Assembly: GCA_016720595.1 (NCBI GenBank)
Contig: JADKKI010000033.1
Span: forward strand, 1 to 64,000
Reading direction: 5' to 3'
DNA length: 64,000 nt
Source of the DNA: Myxococcales bacterium
GTDB taxonomy: Bacteria > Myxococcota_A > Polyangia > Haliangiales > Haliangiaceae
Below the pieces are notes generated by a model. That model saw only the letters and a program-made list of their open reading frames with translations, did not search any database and had not been told where the DNA came from. A program made the position numbers and the translations under genes. Shown piece by piece: positions 1 to 7,962 of the stretch. The first letter of the stretch is position 1. The number at the start of each line of letters is the position of its first letter.

Positions 1-1328
1 ACGTCGAGGTTCATCCCCGTGTAGTTGTAGACGGGGAAGTAGAGCAGGGCCTTGCCCTCGTCCTCGAGGAGCGCATCGTAGATCCGCTCGAGCACCGAGA
101 CGCCGGCGCGTGCGGCCTCGGCCGCGAGGCAGGTGTCGAGCTTCGGCTCGTAGTCCGGGCGCTCGCTCATCCGGTACAGGCGCATCGCCACCATCTGCAC
201 GTTGGCGAGGAAGAAGTCCGCGAGGGGAGGGATCGGGGTGCCGTCACCGGCGACCTTCTCGCTGGTCTCCGAGAGCATGCGGGCGCGCAGCTCGGGCGTG
301 CGCATGCGCGCCACGCGCTCCTCGAGCGAGAGCTGGGCGATCGCCTTGTACGAGGGGAAGCCCATGAACGGATGGAACGTGGCCTCGAGGCCGAGGAGCA
401 CGCCGATGCCGCGCGCGCCGACCTGACAGCGGACGTCGTGCCCGTTGGCGACCGCGCGATCCGCGCGCGCCAGGATCTGCCGCCACTGGTTCGGCGCGTG
501 ATCGCGCTGCATCGTGGAGATCGAGAGCGGACGGCCACCGCTCGCCGCCACCATCTCCTCGAGGAGATCGAACTCGGGATCGAAGCGCTCCGGGCCGCGC
601 ATCATGTCGAAGTCACTGACCGCCTGGAGCACGCCATGGCCGAGGCCGACGAACGCCTCCGCGATCCCCGCGAGCTCGCGTGCGCCGACCTCGGAGGCCG
701 GGGTGGCGGCGCCGCGCGCGGTGCGGTGATTGTCGCTACGACCCGTGGTGAACCCGGCGGCACCCGCCTCGAGCGCGGCGCGGAGCAGCGTGCGCATCGC
801 GGCGATGTCCTCGTCGGTGGCCACCTCGTCGGCGACGGCGCGGTCTCCCATCACGTACATTCGCAGCGGGTCGTGGGGAACTTGAACGAGGAAGTCGATC
901 GCGTGCGGCATCGCGGCGATCGTGTCCATGTAGTCCGCGACGGACTCCCAGCCCCATGGGATGCCCTCGGCGAGGGCCGAGCCTGGGATGTCCTCCACAC
1001 CCTCCATCAGCTCGACCAGCGTCTGCTCGCGCCCTGGCCGCACCGGCGCGAAGCCGACGCCGCAGCTGCCCATCACGCAGGTGGTCACGCCGTGCAGAGA
1101 GCTCGGGGAGAACTCCTCGTCCCACGAGACCTGACCATCGTAGTGGGTGTGGATGTCGACGAAGCCGGGGAGCACGTGGGCGCCGCGCGCATCGATCGTC
1201 CGCAGCGCCGGCCCGGGGCACGCGCCGATCTCGACGATCCGGCCATCCCGTACGGCCACGTCACCTTGGAACGGTTCGCGTCCCGTGCCGTCGACGATCG
1301 TCCCGCCGGTGATCTTCAGGTCGAACAT
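1..1328 (-). CDS. N-acyl-D-amino-acid deacylase / D-aminoacylase-family amidohydrolase (3' end outside window)
   Basis: The frame is open from an ATG at 1328 to the window edge, about 442 residues, and the C-terminus is missing. It starts [17 protein letters not shown], the usual first strand of the amidohydrolase beta domain. A metal-binding HTH (residues about 60-62, DIHTHYDG) follows, and then a GSCGVGF segment near residue 89 where D-aminoacylases carry their metal-bridging cysteine. Family members hydrolyse N-acyl-D-amino acids or dihydropyrimidine-like rings with one or two zinc ions; the substrate here cannot be told. No signal peptide is seen, so it is probably cytoplasmic. It is divergent from a FadL-like porin, and a perfect palindrome lies in the shared 100-base promoter region. 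Full-length relatives run about 550-580 residues, so some 110-130 residues lie outside. Confidence 0.85.
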   Translation of the reverse strand, partial: MFDLKITGGTIVDGTGREPFQGDVAVRDGRIVEIGACPGPALRTIDARGAHVLPGFVDIHTHYDGQVSWDEEFSPSSLHGVTTCVMGSCGVGFAPVRPGREQTLVELMEGVEDIPGSALAEGIPWGWESVADYMDTIAAMPHAIDFLVQVPHDPLRMYVMGDRAVADEVATDEDIAAMRTLLRAALEAGAAGFTTGRSDNHRTARGAATPASEVGARELAGIAEAFVGLGHGVLQAVSDFDMMRGPERFDPEFDLLEEMVAASGGRPLSISTMQRDHAPNQWRQILARADRAVANGHDVRCQVGARGIGVLLGLEATFHPFMGFPSYKAIAQLSLEERVARMRTPELRARMLSETSEKVAGDGTPIPPLADFFLANVQMVAMRLYRMSERPDYEPKLDTCLAAEAARAGVSVLERIYDALLEDEGKALLYFPVYNYTGMNLD

Positions 1329-1359
1329 GGCACGGCGCTCCGGTGGTTCACGGCCATCT

Positions 1360-1372
1360 TTTACAGTGTAAA
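1360..1372. promoter_or_regulatory. Putative repressor operator, TTTACA-G-TGTAAA
   Basis: A perfect 6+1+6 palindrome lies between the divergent amidohydrolase and FadL-like genes. On the minus strand it contains TACACT, which could serve as a -10 box for the amidohydrolase, so a bound repressor would block that promoter. The half-site shape resembles TetR-family operators. No TetR gene is visible in this window, so the regulator would have to be encoded elsewhere. Confidence 0.45.
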
Positions 1373-1428
1373 GTGATTCCGATCAATCCTTGTTTTTGAT
1401 CCCCCGAACGTGATGGAACTACCGTCCT

Positions 1429-2796
1429 ATGTTGCCGCGCTCGTCGTCGCTGAGACATGTCACCGCCCTCGGCCCCGCCCTCGGCACCGCCCTCGGCACC
1501 GCGCTCGTCGCCGCCTTCGCGCTCGGGCTCGCCAGCCCTGCGGCCGACGCTGGCGGCTTCGGGATTCCCGACATCGGCGTGCGCCGGACCGCGATGGGCG
1601 CCGTGATCGGGCGCCCCGACGAGGCCGCGGCCATCTATCACAACCCCGCCGGTCTGATCCTCCAGCACGGCTGGCACCTCTACCTCTCGCTGGGCCTGGC
1701 CGTGGTGCGGAGCGAGTTCCAGCTGCATTCGTGGGCCGAGAGCGATCGGTTCCTCGGCGTCACCCCGGACGCCGATGGGTACTACGCGCCGACCAGGCCG
1801 AGCCGGGCACGGGGTGTGATCCCGATGATCGCGGCGACCGGCGAGATCCTGCCGGGCAAGCTGGTGATGGGCGCGGCGATCTATGTTGGCAACGCGCAGG
1901 GCGCGGGGTTCGGCGAGAACGATGTCACCCGCTATCACCTGATCGACGGCTACGTGGTGGCACCGCAGGCGGTGCTCGCGGCTGCCTATCGGATCACCGA
2001 CGGGCTCACGATCGGCGGCTCCGCGGGCGTGCTGAACGTCCGCATCCACGGCAAGCGCGACGTGTTCCCGATCGTCAACGGGACGGACATCAGCAACCTC
2101 GCGGGCACGCGCCCCGAGCTGGTGCTCGACGGCAGCGGCTGGGCTCCGTCATGGATGCTCGCCGCGTTCGGCCGCCCGCACCCGCGCGTGACCTGGGGCG
2201 CCACGCTCACCGGCCGCGTCGACGCGACGATGACCGGGCCGGTGGAGATCACGTTCAGCGACGATGCCCCGAACCCCGGCGACAAGCTGGTCGGCACGCA
2301 GACCACGACGCAGCTCTTGCCGTGGGCGTTCATGGGCGGTGCCAACGTCGATGTCACGCCGCACGTCGAGGTCGGCGCCGAGCTGCGCTACTGGCTCTAC
2401 CGCCAGTACCAGAAGCAGCACACCGACGTGGTCGGCATCTTCCTCGTGCGTGAGCTCGAGACCGTGAAGAACTATCACGACTCGTGGCAGACCTCGGGGG
2501 GCGTGCGCGTGCACGATCTCGCGGCGCTCCCGGGCGTGGAGCTGATGGCCGGCACGCACTATGACCGCACGCCCGCACCGTCGAGCACCGTCACGTTCGA
2601 TCAGCCCACGTTCAAGCACATCGGCTTGCACACCGGCCTGCGCTGGACCACCGGCCGCTATCGCTTCGGCGCCAGCTACCTGCGCTACTGGTACCTGATC
2701 CCGACGGTGACGGATTCGACGACCTCGCCGCCGTCGAACTTCCGCGGCCACGGTTCGAACAACATCTTCACGCTGTCCGTCGAAGCGCAGCTCTAG
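1429..2796 (+). CDS. OmpP1/FadL-family outer-membrane transport protein
   Basis: 455 residues. An N-terminal signal peptide (hydrophobic about residues 12-38) ends near ADA|GGFGIPDIG. This is followed by the family signature in which the mature N-terminus is Gly-rich and an NPAG box (residues 72-75, IYHNPAGL) follows a conserved ET/DEAA stretch. The rest alternates short polar turns with amphipathic strands and ends in an aromatic and aliphatic strand (IFTLSVEAQL), as expected of a 14-strand barrel. FadL-type proteins take up long-chain fatty acids or hydrophobic aromatics. The signal peptide carries a small internal duplication (GPALGTALGTAL). It is divergent from the amidohydrolase, so both may answer to the same operator. 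A TACCGT hexamer sits 3 bases before the ATG. The 3' end overlaps the convergent gene by 4 bases. Confidence 0.85.
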   Translation: MLPRSSSLRHVTALGPALGTALGTALVAAFALGLASPAADAGGFGIPDIGVRRTAMGAVIGRPDEAAAIYHNPAGLILQHGWHLYLSLGLAVVRSEFQLHSWAESDRFLGVTPDADGYYAPTRPSRARGVIPMIAATGEILPGKLVMGAAIYVGNAQGAGFGENDVTRYHLIDGYVVAPQAVLAAAYRITDGLTIGGSAGVLNVRIHGKRDVFPIVNGTDISNLAGTRPELVLDGSGWAPSWMLAAFGRPHPRVTWGATLTGRVDATMTGPVEITFSDDAPNPGDKLVGTQTTTQLLPWAFMGGANVDVTPHVEVGAELRYWLYRQYQKQHTDVVGIFLVRELETVKNYHDSWQTSGGVRVHDLAALPGVELMAGTHYDRTPAPSSTVTFDQPTFKHIGLHTGLRWTTGRYRFGASYLRYWYLIPTVTDSTTSPPSNFRGHGSNNIFTLSVEAQL

Positions 2797-3326
2797 CGCG
2801 GCGGTCGTGGCGACGGCACGGGAGCCGCGAGCGGGGCGTCGCGCTCGAGCAAGAAGTACGATGGCGTCGGGATCTTTGCAGGGCCGATCGCGAGGTAGCT
2901 CCAGCCGAGCAGGCGCTCGACGGAGCCAGCGTGGAGCGCCACCAGCGGATCGCGCAGGGTGTTGAGCGGATCGCCCTTGCGATTGCCTCCGGCGCCGTAA
3001 TCGAGCATCAGTCGACCGGGTTCGCGCACCACCGCGAAGTGACCGAACGTCCACGGGACGCCGCGGCGGCTGCGTGGACGCCAGGGGCGATCGAGGCCGT
3101 CCTGCTCGATGCGCAGGTTCCAGCCACGCAGGCAGCCGGTCCGCGGGTCGCGGTGGAACGCCTTGGTGAACTTCTTCCAGCTGAGGCGCTCGATCCACGC
3201 GGGGAGGCCGAGGCTGATCCCGCGGTAGGTCGTGTCGTCCAGCTGCGAGGGATCGATCGGGTGACCTGCCGCGAGCATCGCGCGGAGCTCGGAACCCGAG
3301 GCGGCCAGGAGCTCGGCGCGCGTCAC
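2793..3326 (-). CDS. Hypothetical protein, last gene of the GntR operon
   Basis: 177 residues from a GTG start that forms a GTGA overlap with the stop of the preceding gene. This start was preferred to an upstream ATG at 3413 because it gives translational coupling and a clean N-terminus (VTRAELLAASGSEL). No family is recognised. It is soluble-looking, with aromatic and basic stretches (IERLSWKKFTKAFHRD, LDYGAGGNRKGDP) and a Pro/Arg-rich tail. It is the third gene of a minus-strand unit headed by a GntR regulator. Confidence 0.7.
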   Translation of the reverse strand: MTRAELLAASGSELRAMLAAGHPIDPSQLDDTTYRGISLGLPAWIERLSWKKFTKAFHRDPRTGCLRGWNLRIEQDGLDRPWRPRSRRGVPWTFGHFAVVREPGRLMLDYGAGGNRKGDPLNTLRDPLVALHAGSVERLLGWSYLAIGPAKIPTPSYFLLERDAPLAAPVPSPRPPR

Positions 3327-4003
3327 GACGCGAGCCCCGAATCGAAGGCGAACTGCCCGGTGCGCCAGGCGCCGACCGTGGCAACGAGCGTGGCGGGCTG
3401 GCGCGCACACCACCGCAGGTAGGCTCGGAACGACAGATCCGGGTCGTTGGCCTCGGTGGTTGTCATCGCGGGCCCGGCGGCGAGCGCGCGCTCGACCGCA
3501 GCGGCGAGCTGCTCGTGATAGCCCTCGAACACGGTCAGATCGCGGAGCCAGCGGGTGCGCGGACTATCGGGCTGGGCCAGGAGCTCGGCGACACGCCGCT
3601 GCAGCCGCTCGAGCTCGCCGTGCCCGGTCAGGATCTCGAGATCGAACACGAACTGGTTGCCATCGTGATGCGCTCCCAGCAGGTGGCGGATCAGCCGCTC
3701 GGGCGGGCTGCGCAGGCCGGTGAAGTCGAACGGAGCGACGGCGCGCTCCGCGAGCAGGAACGGGAGGCGTACGGCGCGGTTCGCGAGCAGCCGGGCGCGC
3801 CAGGTGGCGCGGATCGCGTTGCTCGACGTACCCACCGTCTCGGTGCGAAACAGCGTGCGATGCCACAGCCGGAGCACGCCGAGGCACAGCTGCCATGGAT
3901 TGGGCGCGACGTCGACGATGCCTCGCGTGCGCATGCGCTCCAGGTGAGTCAGCACGCGCTCGGGCTCACCGAGGAGGAGCCGGACCAGTCGGGTCTCGAT
4001 CAT
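3323..4003 (-). CDS. Hypothetical protein, GntR operon
   Basis: 226 residues. The ATG overlaps the stop of the GntR regulator (ATGA) and the stop overlaps the next gene (GTGA), so the three are co-translated. It is rich in Leu, Arg and His, with no signal peptide or membrane segment. A central GAHHDGNQFVFDLEIL segment could be a metal or ligand site but matches no family I can name. Its position suggests the same pathway as the downstream gene and the regulator. Confidence 0.75.
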   Translation of the reverse strand: MIETRLVRLLLGEPERVLTHLERMRTRGIVDVAPNPWQLCLGVLRLWHRTLFRTETVGTSSNAIRATWRARLLANRAVRLPFLLAERAVAPFDFTGLRSPPERLIRHLLGAHHDGNQFVFDLEILTGHGELERLQRRVAELLAQPDSPRTRWLRDLTVFEGYHEQLAAAVERALAAGPAMTTTEANDPDLSFRAYLRWCARQPATLVATVGAWRTGQFAFDSGLAS

Positions 4004-4749
4004 CGGGAGCTCCGTCGTGGCTTGCGCCGGCCGCGTGACAGGTGCTCGAGCGTCGCGGCGTCACGCGCGGCGAGCACCGCGAGGATGCGCTCGAGATCCT
4101 CCGCACGGGGGCGTGTCATCCATGCCGCGAGCAGCCGCCAGCCCGCCACGTTGCTCGCGGGCTCGACGTAGATCGCGGCGCGGAGCGCGGCGCTCCCTCC
4201 GACCACCGTGGTCACCGGATTGAGACAGAGCCGGAGCACGGGGCTGCGCGTGGCATCGAGCACGGCGGCGAGCACGGCGAGATCGGCGCGGGCGAGGGCG
4301 AGCTCGTCGGCGCCCACGGAGGCCATCGCGTCGATCGCGGCGACGACGGCGTGGATCGCGGCCGGAGTCGGCGGATGTTCGACGAGCCTCTCGAGCGCGG
4401 CGTGCGCGAGATGGCGACGTACGCGCAACAGCTCGGCGGCGATGTCCGGAAACTCTCCGCGCTCGCTCGCGAGCTCCGCGACGCCGGCCAGCAGGTCCGG
4501 CCCGCCATCGCGAACGAAGTCGCGTACGACGTAGCCGCTACCGTGGCGGACGGTGACGAGCCCCGCGGCATCGAGCATCGCGAGCGCCGAGCGCAGGGTC
4601 AGCCGGCTGACGCCGAGCTGGGTCGCGAGCTCGCGCTCGGGCGGCAAGCGTTCGCCGGGTGCGAGCTCCCCGCGCAAGATCGCGCGGCGCAGGATGTGCT
4701 CCGCGGCCTGGTGGGCGGGCTCGCGGGGCGCGATGGGCTGCAGCGGCAT
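4000..4749 (-). CDS. GntR/FadR-family transcriptional regulator
   Basis: 249 residues. The N-terminal winged helix-turn-helix (about residues 8-76) shows the family features: ILRRAILRGELAPGERLPPERELA, then LGVSRLTLRSALAMLDAAGLV, then the wing HGSGYVV. An alpha-helical C-terminal domain of FadR/FCD type follows, containing several Arg and His residues that could bind a carboxylate ligand. It lies directly behind the two FabH-like genes on the same strand and heads a unit with two unknown genes. Its own start codon overlaps a perfect inverted repeat (4748-4770), so autoregulation is likely. The sequence does not say whether it also controls the upstream ketosynthase unit. Confidence 0.9.
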   Translation of the reverse strand: MPLQPIAPREPAHQAAEHILRRAILRGELAPGERLPPERELATQLGVSRLTLRSALAMLDAAGLVTVRHGSGYVVRDFVRDGGPDLLAGVAELASERGEFPDIAAELLRVRRHLAHAALERLVEHPPTPAAIHAVVAAIDAMASVGADELALARADLAVLAAVLDATRSPVLRLCLNPVTTVVGGSAALRAAIYVEPASNVAGWRLLAAWMTRPRAEDLERILAVLAARDAATLEHLSRGRRKPRRSSR

Positions 4750-4770
4750 TGGCTAATTGGTTTAGCCAAT
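4748..4770. promoter_or_regulatory. Perfect inverted repeat overlapping the GntR start codon, probable operator
   Basis: ATTGGCTAA - 5 bases - TTAGCCAAT, a 9-base perfect inverted repeat. It contains a nested TTGG-N5-CCAA repeat, much more A/T-rich than its surroundings. It covers the first bases of the regulator gene and fills much of the 62-base gap behind the ketosynthase gene. GntR proteins bind this size of palindrome, and bound protein here would cover the start site and ribosome entry of its own gene. Confidence 0.6.
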
Positions 4771-4811
4771 TCGGGCGGGGCCGTCAACCACGATCAGGCC
4801 CCCCCTGTCGG

Positions 4812-5735
4812 TCATCCTCGGGTCGGCTCCGCTCGGTAGAGGGCGGCTGCCACGGTGACACCTGCCCCGACGGTGACGAACAGGACGTGATCCGCCCGTG
4901 CAAACGACCCTGCTTCGATCGCGGCCTCGAGCGAGGCGATCGGGCCGGCGGTGTGCGCCAGCGCCAGCTCGGGTCGCACGACGGGGACCCGCGCGGCCGG
5001 GATCCCGAGACGCTGTGCCAGCTGGACGCCGAACCCTGGCGGATACTGGCTCGTGATCAGGAGATCGACCTGGTCGAACGCGATCGAACCTTCGACCAGG
5101 TCCCGCGCGACCAGCTCCGCGCACTCGAGCGAGCGCGCGGCGAACTCCGGAGCCTCCTTGATCTCGACGACGTTGCGACCGCGGAGGTGCGCGAAGCCGG
5201 CGTGCGGGTCCCAGCGCAGCTGCGCATCGAACAGGCCCGCGTACTGAGGAAACGTCCGCACCACGAATCGCTGGAAGCCCCGCTCGGGCAGGCCCCCAGA
5301 TAGCAGGACCGCACCGCCCGCGGCGCCGAACGCAAACCCACGCGACGTCCGCGGCGACGGATCGGCATCCGCCGCGACGATCATGCCGAGTCGCGCGGCC
5401 CCGTGCCCGACGAACCCGTCGAGCAGTTGCGCCGCGGTGAGGACCCCGCAGCCGCCGTTCGCGACATCGAACGAGAACGTCCCGTGGTGGCCGAGGCGCG
5501 GCGGACCCTCGGCGTTGGCCCCGATGTTCTCCTGGATGATCGCGGCGAGCGCGGGCTCCGCGGTGTTGCGGTCCTTGTAGATCCCCGCGTTGATCAACAG
5601 ATCCAGCTCGTCCGCCCTGTGGTGCGCGCGGTCCAGGCATGCGGTGGCCGCCGCGTCGCTCAGGCGCACGGCGCCGCGCCCGAACACCACGCCGCGGTGA
5701 GTCGTGGTGACCGCGGCCTCAATGCATGCGCCCAT
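4812..5735 (-). CDS. FabH-like beta-ketoacyl synthase III paralogue with degenerate active site
   Basis: 307 residues, thiolase fold. The nucleophile region is kept (FDVANGGCGVLTAAQ, Cys96), but the two residues that complete a FabH triad are not. The PHQ motif is replaced by ITSQY (Ser229), and the YGN segment by LAHTAG (His261). The N-terminus is shorter than in true FabH and starts well into the fold. The gene overlaps its upstream neighbour, a complete FabH-like enzyme, by 17 bases. Such pairs are known to act as heterodimers (for example PqsB/PqsC) or the degenerate member can act as an acyltransferase; which applies here is inference. It is the last gene of the four-gene unit. Confidence 0.8.
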   Translation of the reverse strand: MGACIEAAVTTTHRGVVFGRGAVRLSDAAATACLDRAHHRADELDLLINAGIYKDRNTAEPALAAIIQENIGANAEGPPRLGHHGTFSFDVANGGCGVLTAAQLLDGFVGHGAARLGMIVAADADPSPRTSRGFAFGAAGGAVLLSGGLPERGFQRFVVRTFPQYAGLFDAQLRWDPHAGFAHLRGRNVVEIKEAPEFAARSLECAELVARDLVEGSIAFDQVDLLITSQYPPGFGVQLAQRLGIPAARVPVVRPELALAHTAGPIASLEAAIEAGSFARADHVLFVTVGAGVTVAAALYRAEPTRG

Positions 5736-6810
5736 GGGTCACCTCCAGCTCGTCGAGCTCGAACAACACGACGCCGACCTCGAGGCCCGACGCCACCGAC
5801 AGCAGCAAGATCTTCTCGCCGCGGTGCAGTTGGCCCTCGGTCAGGTAGTTGTGCAGGGCGAGGAACAGCGTCGTCGACGCCGTGTTGCCGAACCTGTCGA
5901 CGGTGACGACGACGTGCTTCGGGCCCTCGTGGAGGCGTCTTCCGAGGGCGCGCTCGCCCGCGCGGATCGCGCGAACTGACGTCTGATGGGGGATCAACCA
6001 ATCGATGTCCCCGAGGCGCGTGCCGACCTGGGCGAGGACCTCTTCGATCAGCGGCGGCCCCTCGGCCATCGCCACGTCGTGGATCTTGCGTGCGCGCGTG
6101 TACATGACCGCGCCGGGCCGGTGCCACGCAGGGAGCCCGAGACACAGGCGACTGTGCTCCGCGAGGGTGGTGAAGCCCGCGAGCACGATGCCGGGCGAGC
6201 CTTCGGGGGCGCGATCCACGATCACCGCCGCGCCCGCGTCCCCGAGGGTCAACGAGGCGAGCTGAGGACTGAGGATGCTGCGGATGTGGTCGGCAGCGTT
6301 GGTGCCGAGCCCCGTGATCTGCTCGCCGCTCACCACCATCCCGCGGCGGATCACACCGCGCCGGATGAAGTCGTTGAGGATGAACACCCCCGTCAGCATC
6401 CCCGCGCATGCGTTGGACACGTCGAAGCTGTTCGCGGCCGAGGCGCCGATCGCCTCCTTGATCGAGAGGCTGAGTGGCGGCTCGAAGCGGTGGGCCACCG
6501 CGTCGACGTAGCGCGTGATGCTCGCGCTGATCACCATGTCGAGGTCCGCGCCCGTGTAGCGCGAGCGCGCCAGGCAATCGCGCGCCGCGGCGATCCCGAG
6601 GGTCAGCGAGGTCTCGTCGGGGCCGCACGCCCGGTGCTCGTGGATCCCTGTCAGCCGCTCGAGATCGATCCTCGTGCGGTGGCGCGTCCCGGCCATCAGC
6701 TGGTGTGTGGTGACGCGGTGTGCGGGCAGGCTCGCACCGACGGCCTCGAAGCGCGCGGCATGCGGCGCATCGGCGCCATGGCCCGAGTCGGTGAGCATCC
6801 ACGACGTCAT
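5719..6810 (-). CDS. Beta-ketoacyl-ACP synthase III (FabH-like) with intact triad
   Basis: 363 residues from the ATG at 6810, chosen over one at 6825 because it makes an ATGA overlap with the preceding gene. All three catalytic residues are present: Cys135 in VSNACAGML, His275 in LIPHQTS and Asn309 in FGNTAST. The enzyme should condense an acyl-CoA or acyl-ACP with a malonyl or other extender. It is not the housekeeping copy, since a more typical FabH lies at 33409. Neighbours are a START/SRPBCC protein upstream and a triad-deficient FabH paralogue downstream, which suggests a dedicated specialised-lipid or small-molecule pathway. Confidence 0.88.
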   Translation of the reverse strand: MTSWMLTDSGHGADAPHAARFEAVGASLPAHRVTTHQLMAGTRHRTRIDLERLTGIHEHRACGPDETSLTLGIAAARDCLARSRYTGADLDMVISASITRYVDAVAHRFEPPLSLSIKEAIGASAANSFDVSNACAGMLTGVFILNDFIRRGVIRRGMVVSGEQITGLGTNAADHIRSILSPQLASLTLGDAGAAVIVDRAPEGSPGIVLAGFTTLAEHSRLCLGLPAWHRPGAVMYTRARKIHDVAMAEGPPLIEEVLAQVGTRLGDIDWLIPHQTSVRAIRAGERALGRRLHEGPKHVVVTVDRFGNTASTTLFLALHNYLTEGQLHRGEKILLLSVASGLEVGVVLFELDELEVTHGRMH

Positions 6811-7253
6811 GACGCAGACTTCCACTCCCGCGCGCGCGCTGCGAGGGCCAGGTTCATGGCCTCGAAGCCGCGCAGGGCCTCGCGCGCGACGAGCTTCGAC
6901 GCGAGCCAGGGCAGGAGCCCGGAGAACCTCTCGCGCTGAACGAACCTGACGCGCCCCCGATTGATCGGCTCGATCTCGAACGTGTGATCACCGGCAGCGA
7001 GCCAGCGCGACAGGACCTGGCCGCGCCAGCGCAGCTCGCGGTCGGGCCGAGACACTGTCACCTCGGCGTGGAACGCGAGCGGGATCCCCAGCGACGGGCG
7101 TACCCGGACGTGAACCGTCCCACCAACCTCGGTCGAGCCGTGCGCGTCCCGAATGAACGGGTTCCAGCTGCCGAACTGTTCGAGCTCGGTGAGCACGGCC
7201 CACACCGCCTCGGCAGGGGCCTCGATCTCCTCGGATGTGCTGACCTCGATCAT
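6807..7253 (-). CDS. SRPBCC (START/Bet v1-like) lipid-binding or cyclase-like protein
   Basis: 148 residues. The start ATG at 7253 shares one base with the preceding stop (TGATG), and the stop overlaps the next ATG (ATGA). It begins MIEVSTSEEIEAPAEAVWAVL and contains FGSWNPFIRDA, the classic first strand, helix and W-N-P of the SRPBCC fold, with later strands FVQRERFSGLLPWL. No signal peptide, so cytoplasmic. Members bind hydrophobic ligands, and some act as aromatase/cyclases on polyketide chains. Being encoded directly ahead of two ketosynthase III genes makes a role in holding or cyclising their product a reasonable guess, not a demonstrated one. Confidence 0.85.
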   Translation of the reverse strand: MIEVSTSEEIEAPAEAVWAVLTELEQFGSWNPFIRDAHGSTEVGGTVHVRVRPSLGIPLAFHAEVTVSRPDRELRWRGQVLSRWLAAGDHTFEIEPINRGRVRFVQRERFSGLLPWLASKLVAREALRGFEAMNLALAARAREWKSAS

Positions 7254-7822
7254 CACGTGCTCCCGTGGTTGCCGAGCAGACCCTTCCTGAGGGCCTTGGT
7301 TGGCGGCTTGGGGCCGAGCCAGATCGAGAACAGCGAGCGTGCGAAGTCCTCGCCCTGGATCACACCCTTCCGTGCGCCGTTGACGGTCACCTCGACGCCC
7401 TGCTTGGGGACGTAGCTGAAGGTCAGCGTGTCGCCATCTTCGAACTCGGGCATCCATGCGTTGAGGCGATCGATCAGGGGCTTGAGCGTGTCCACCGGGA
7501 CGGTCGCGTTGTTCTTGAAGCCATCGCTCCAGGCCTTGACGATGTCGGAGCGGTCGACGTCCCGCACGAACCGCAGCACCAGGACCTTGACCTCGTCCGC
7601 GGCGACGAGCTTCGCGGCGTTCGACGAGGGGTGCTCGACGTAGAGCCCGGCGACGTAGACATCGATGTCGAGCCAGGTCGCCTCCCGCAGCCCCATGCCG
7701 TTCAGCGCGAGCGGTCGCTCGGCGACGGTCATCGTGTCGGGCATCGTGACCCCGGCCTTCTTTCCGGCGTTGGCCGCCGAGAGGCCCGCGAGCAGGATGA
7801 TCAAGAACAACGCGGTGCGCAT
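7253..7822 (-). CDS. Secreted chalcone-isomerase-like domain protein
   Basis: 189 residues from ATG 7822, preceded by a GGAGG site. A signal peptide (MRTALFLIILLAGLSAANA) leads into a domain with ALNGMGLREATWLDIDVYVAGLYVE, the N-terminal hallmark of the bacterial chalcone-isomerase-like family. Later segments WSDGFKNN and YVPKQGVEVTVNG are also typical. These bacterial proteins bind fatty acids or have no known catalysis, and are usually periplasmic. As first gene of the unit with the START protein and ketosynthases, it may carry or sequester a lipid product outside the cytoplasm. The family call is firm; the function is open. Confidence 0.85.
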   Translation of the reverse strand: MRTALFLIILLAGLSAANAGKKAGVTMPDTMTVAERPLALNGMGLREATWLDIDVYVAGLYVEHPSSNAAKLVAADEVKVLVLRFVRDVDRSDIVKAWSDGFKNNATVPVDTLKPLIDRLNAWMPEFEDGDTLTFSYVPKQGVEVTVNGARKGVIQGEDFARSLFSIWLGPKPPTKALRKGLLGNHGST

Positions 7823-7948
7823 GAGGTCCTCCGGTGGCTGGCCTTCACCTACAGCAAGAACCACGCCTCGTCAGTGCGGGCCTGCAGCTGCCGATTTGCG
7901 CAGCAGCTGCGCGTGAGCTCGGTCCCGGGCGCAACGCCGATTCGTTGC

Positions 7949-7954
7949 TACGCT
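7949..7954 (+). promoter_or_regulatory. TACGCT -10-like box, 8 bases before ATG 7963
   Basis: The spacing would place transcription start at or next to the alpha/beta hydrolase start codon, so the mRNA would be leaderless or nearly so. No clear -35 element is seen. Confidence 0.4.
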
Positions 7955-7962
7955 CGGGACAG

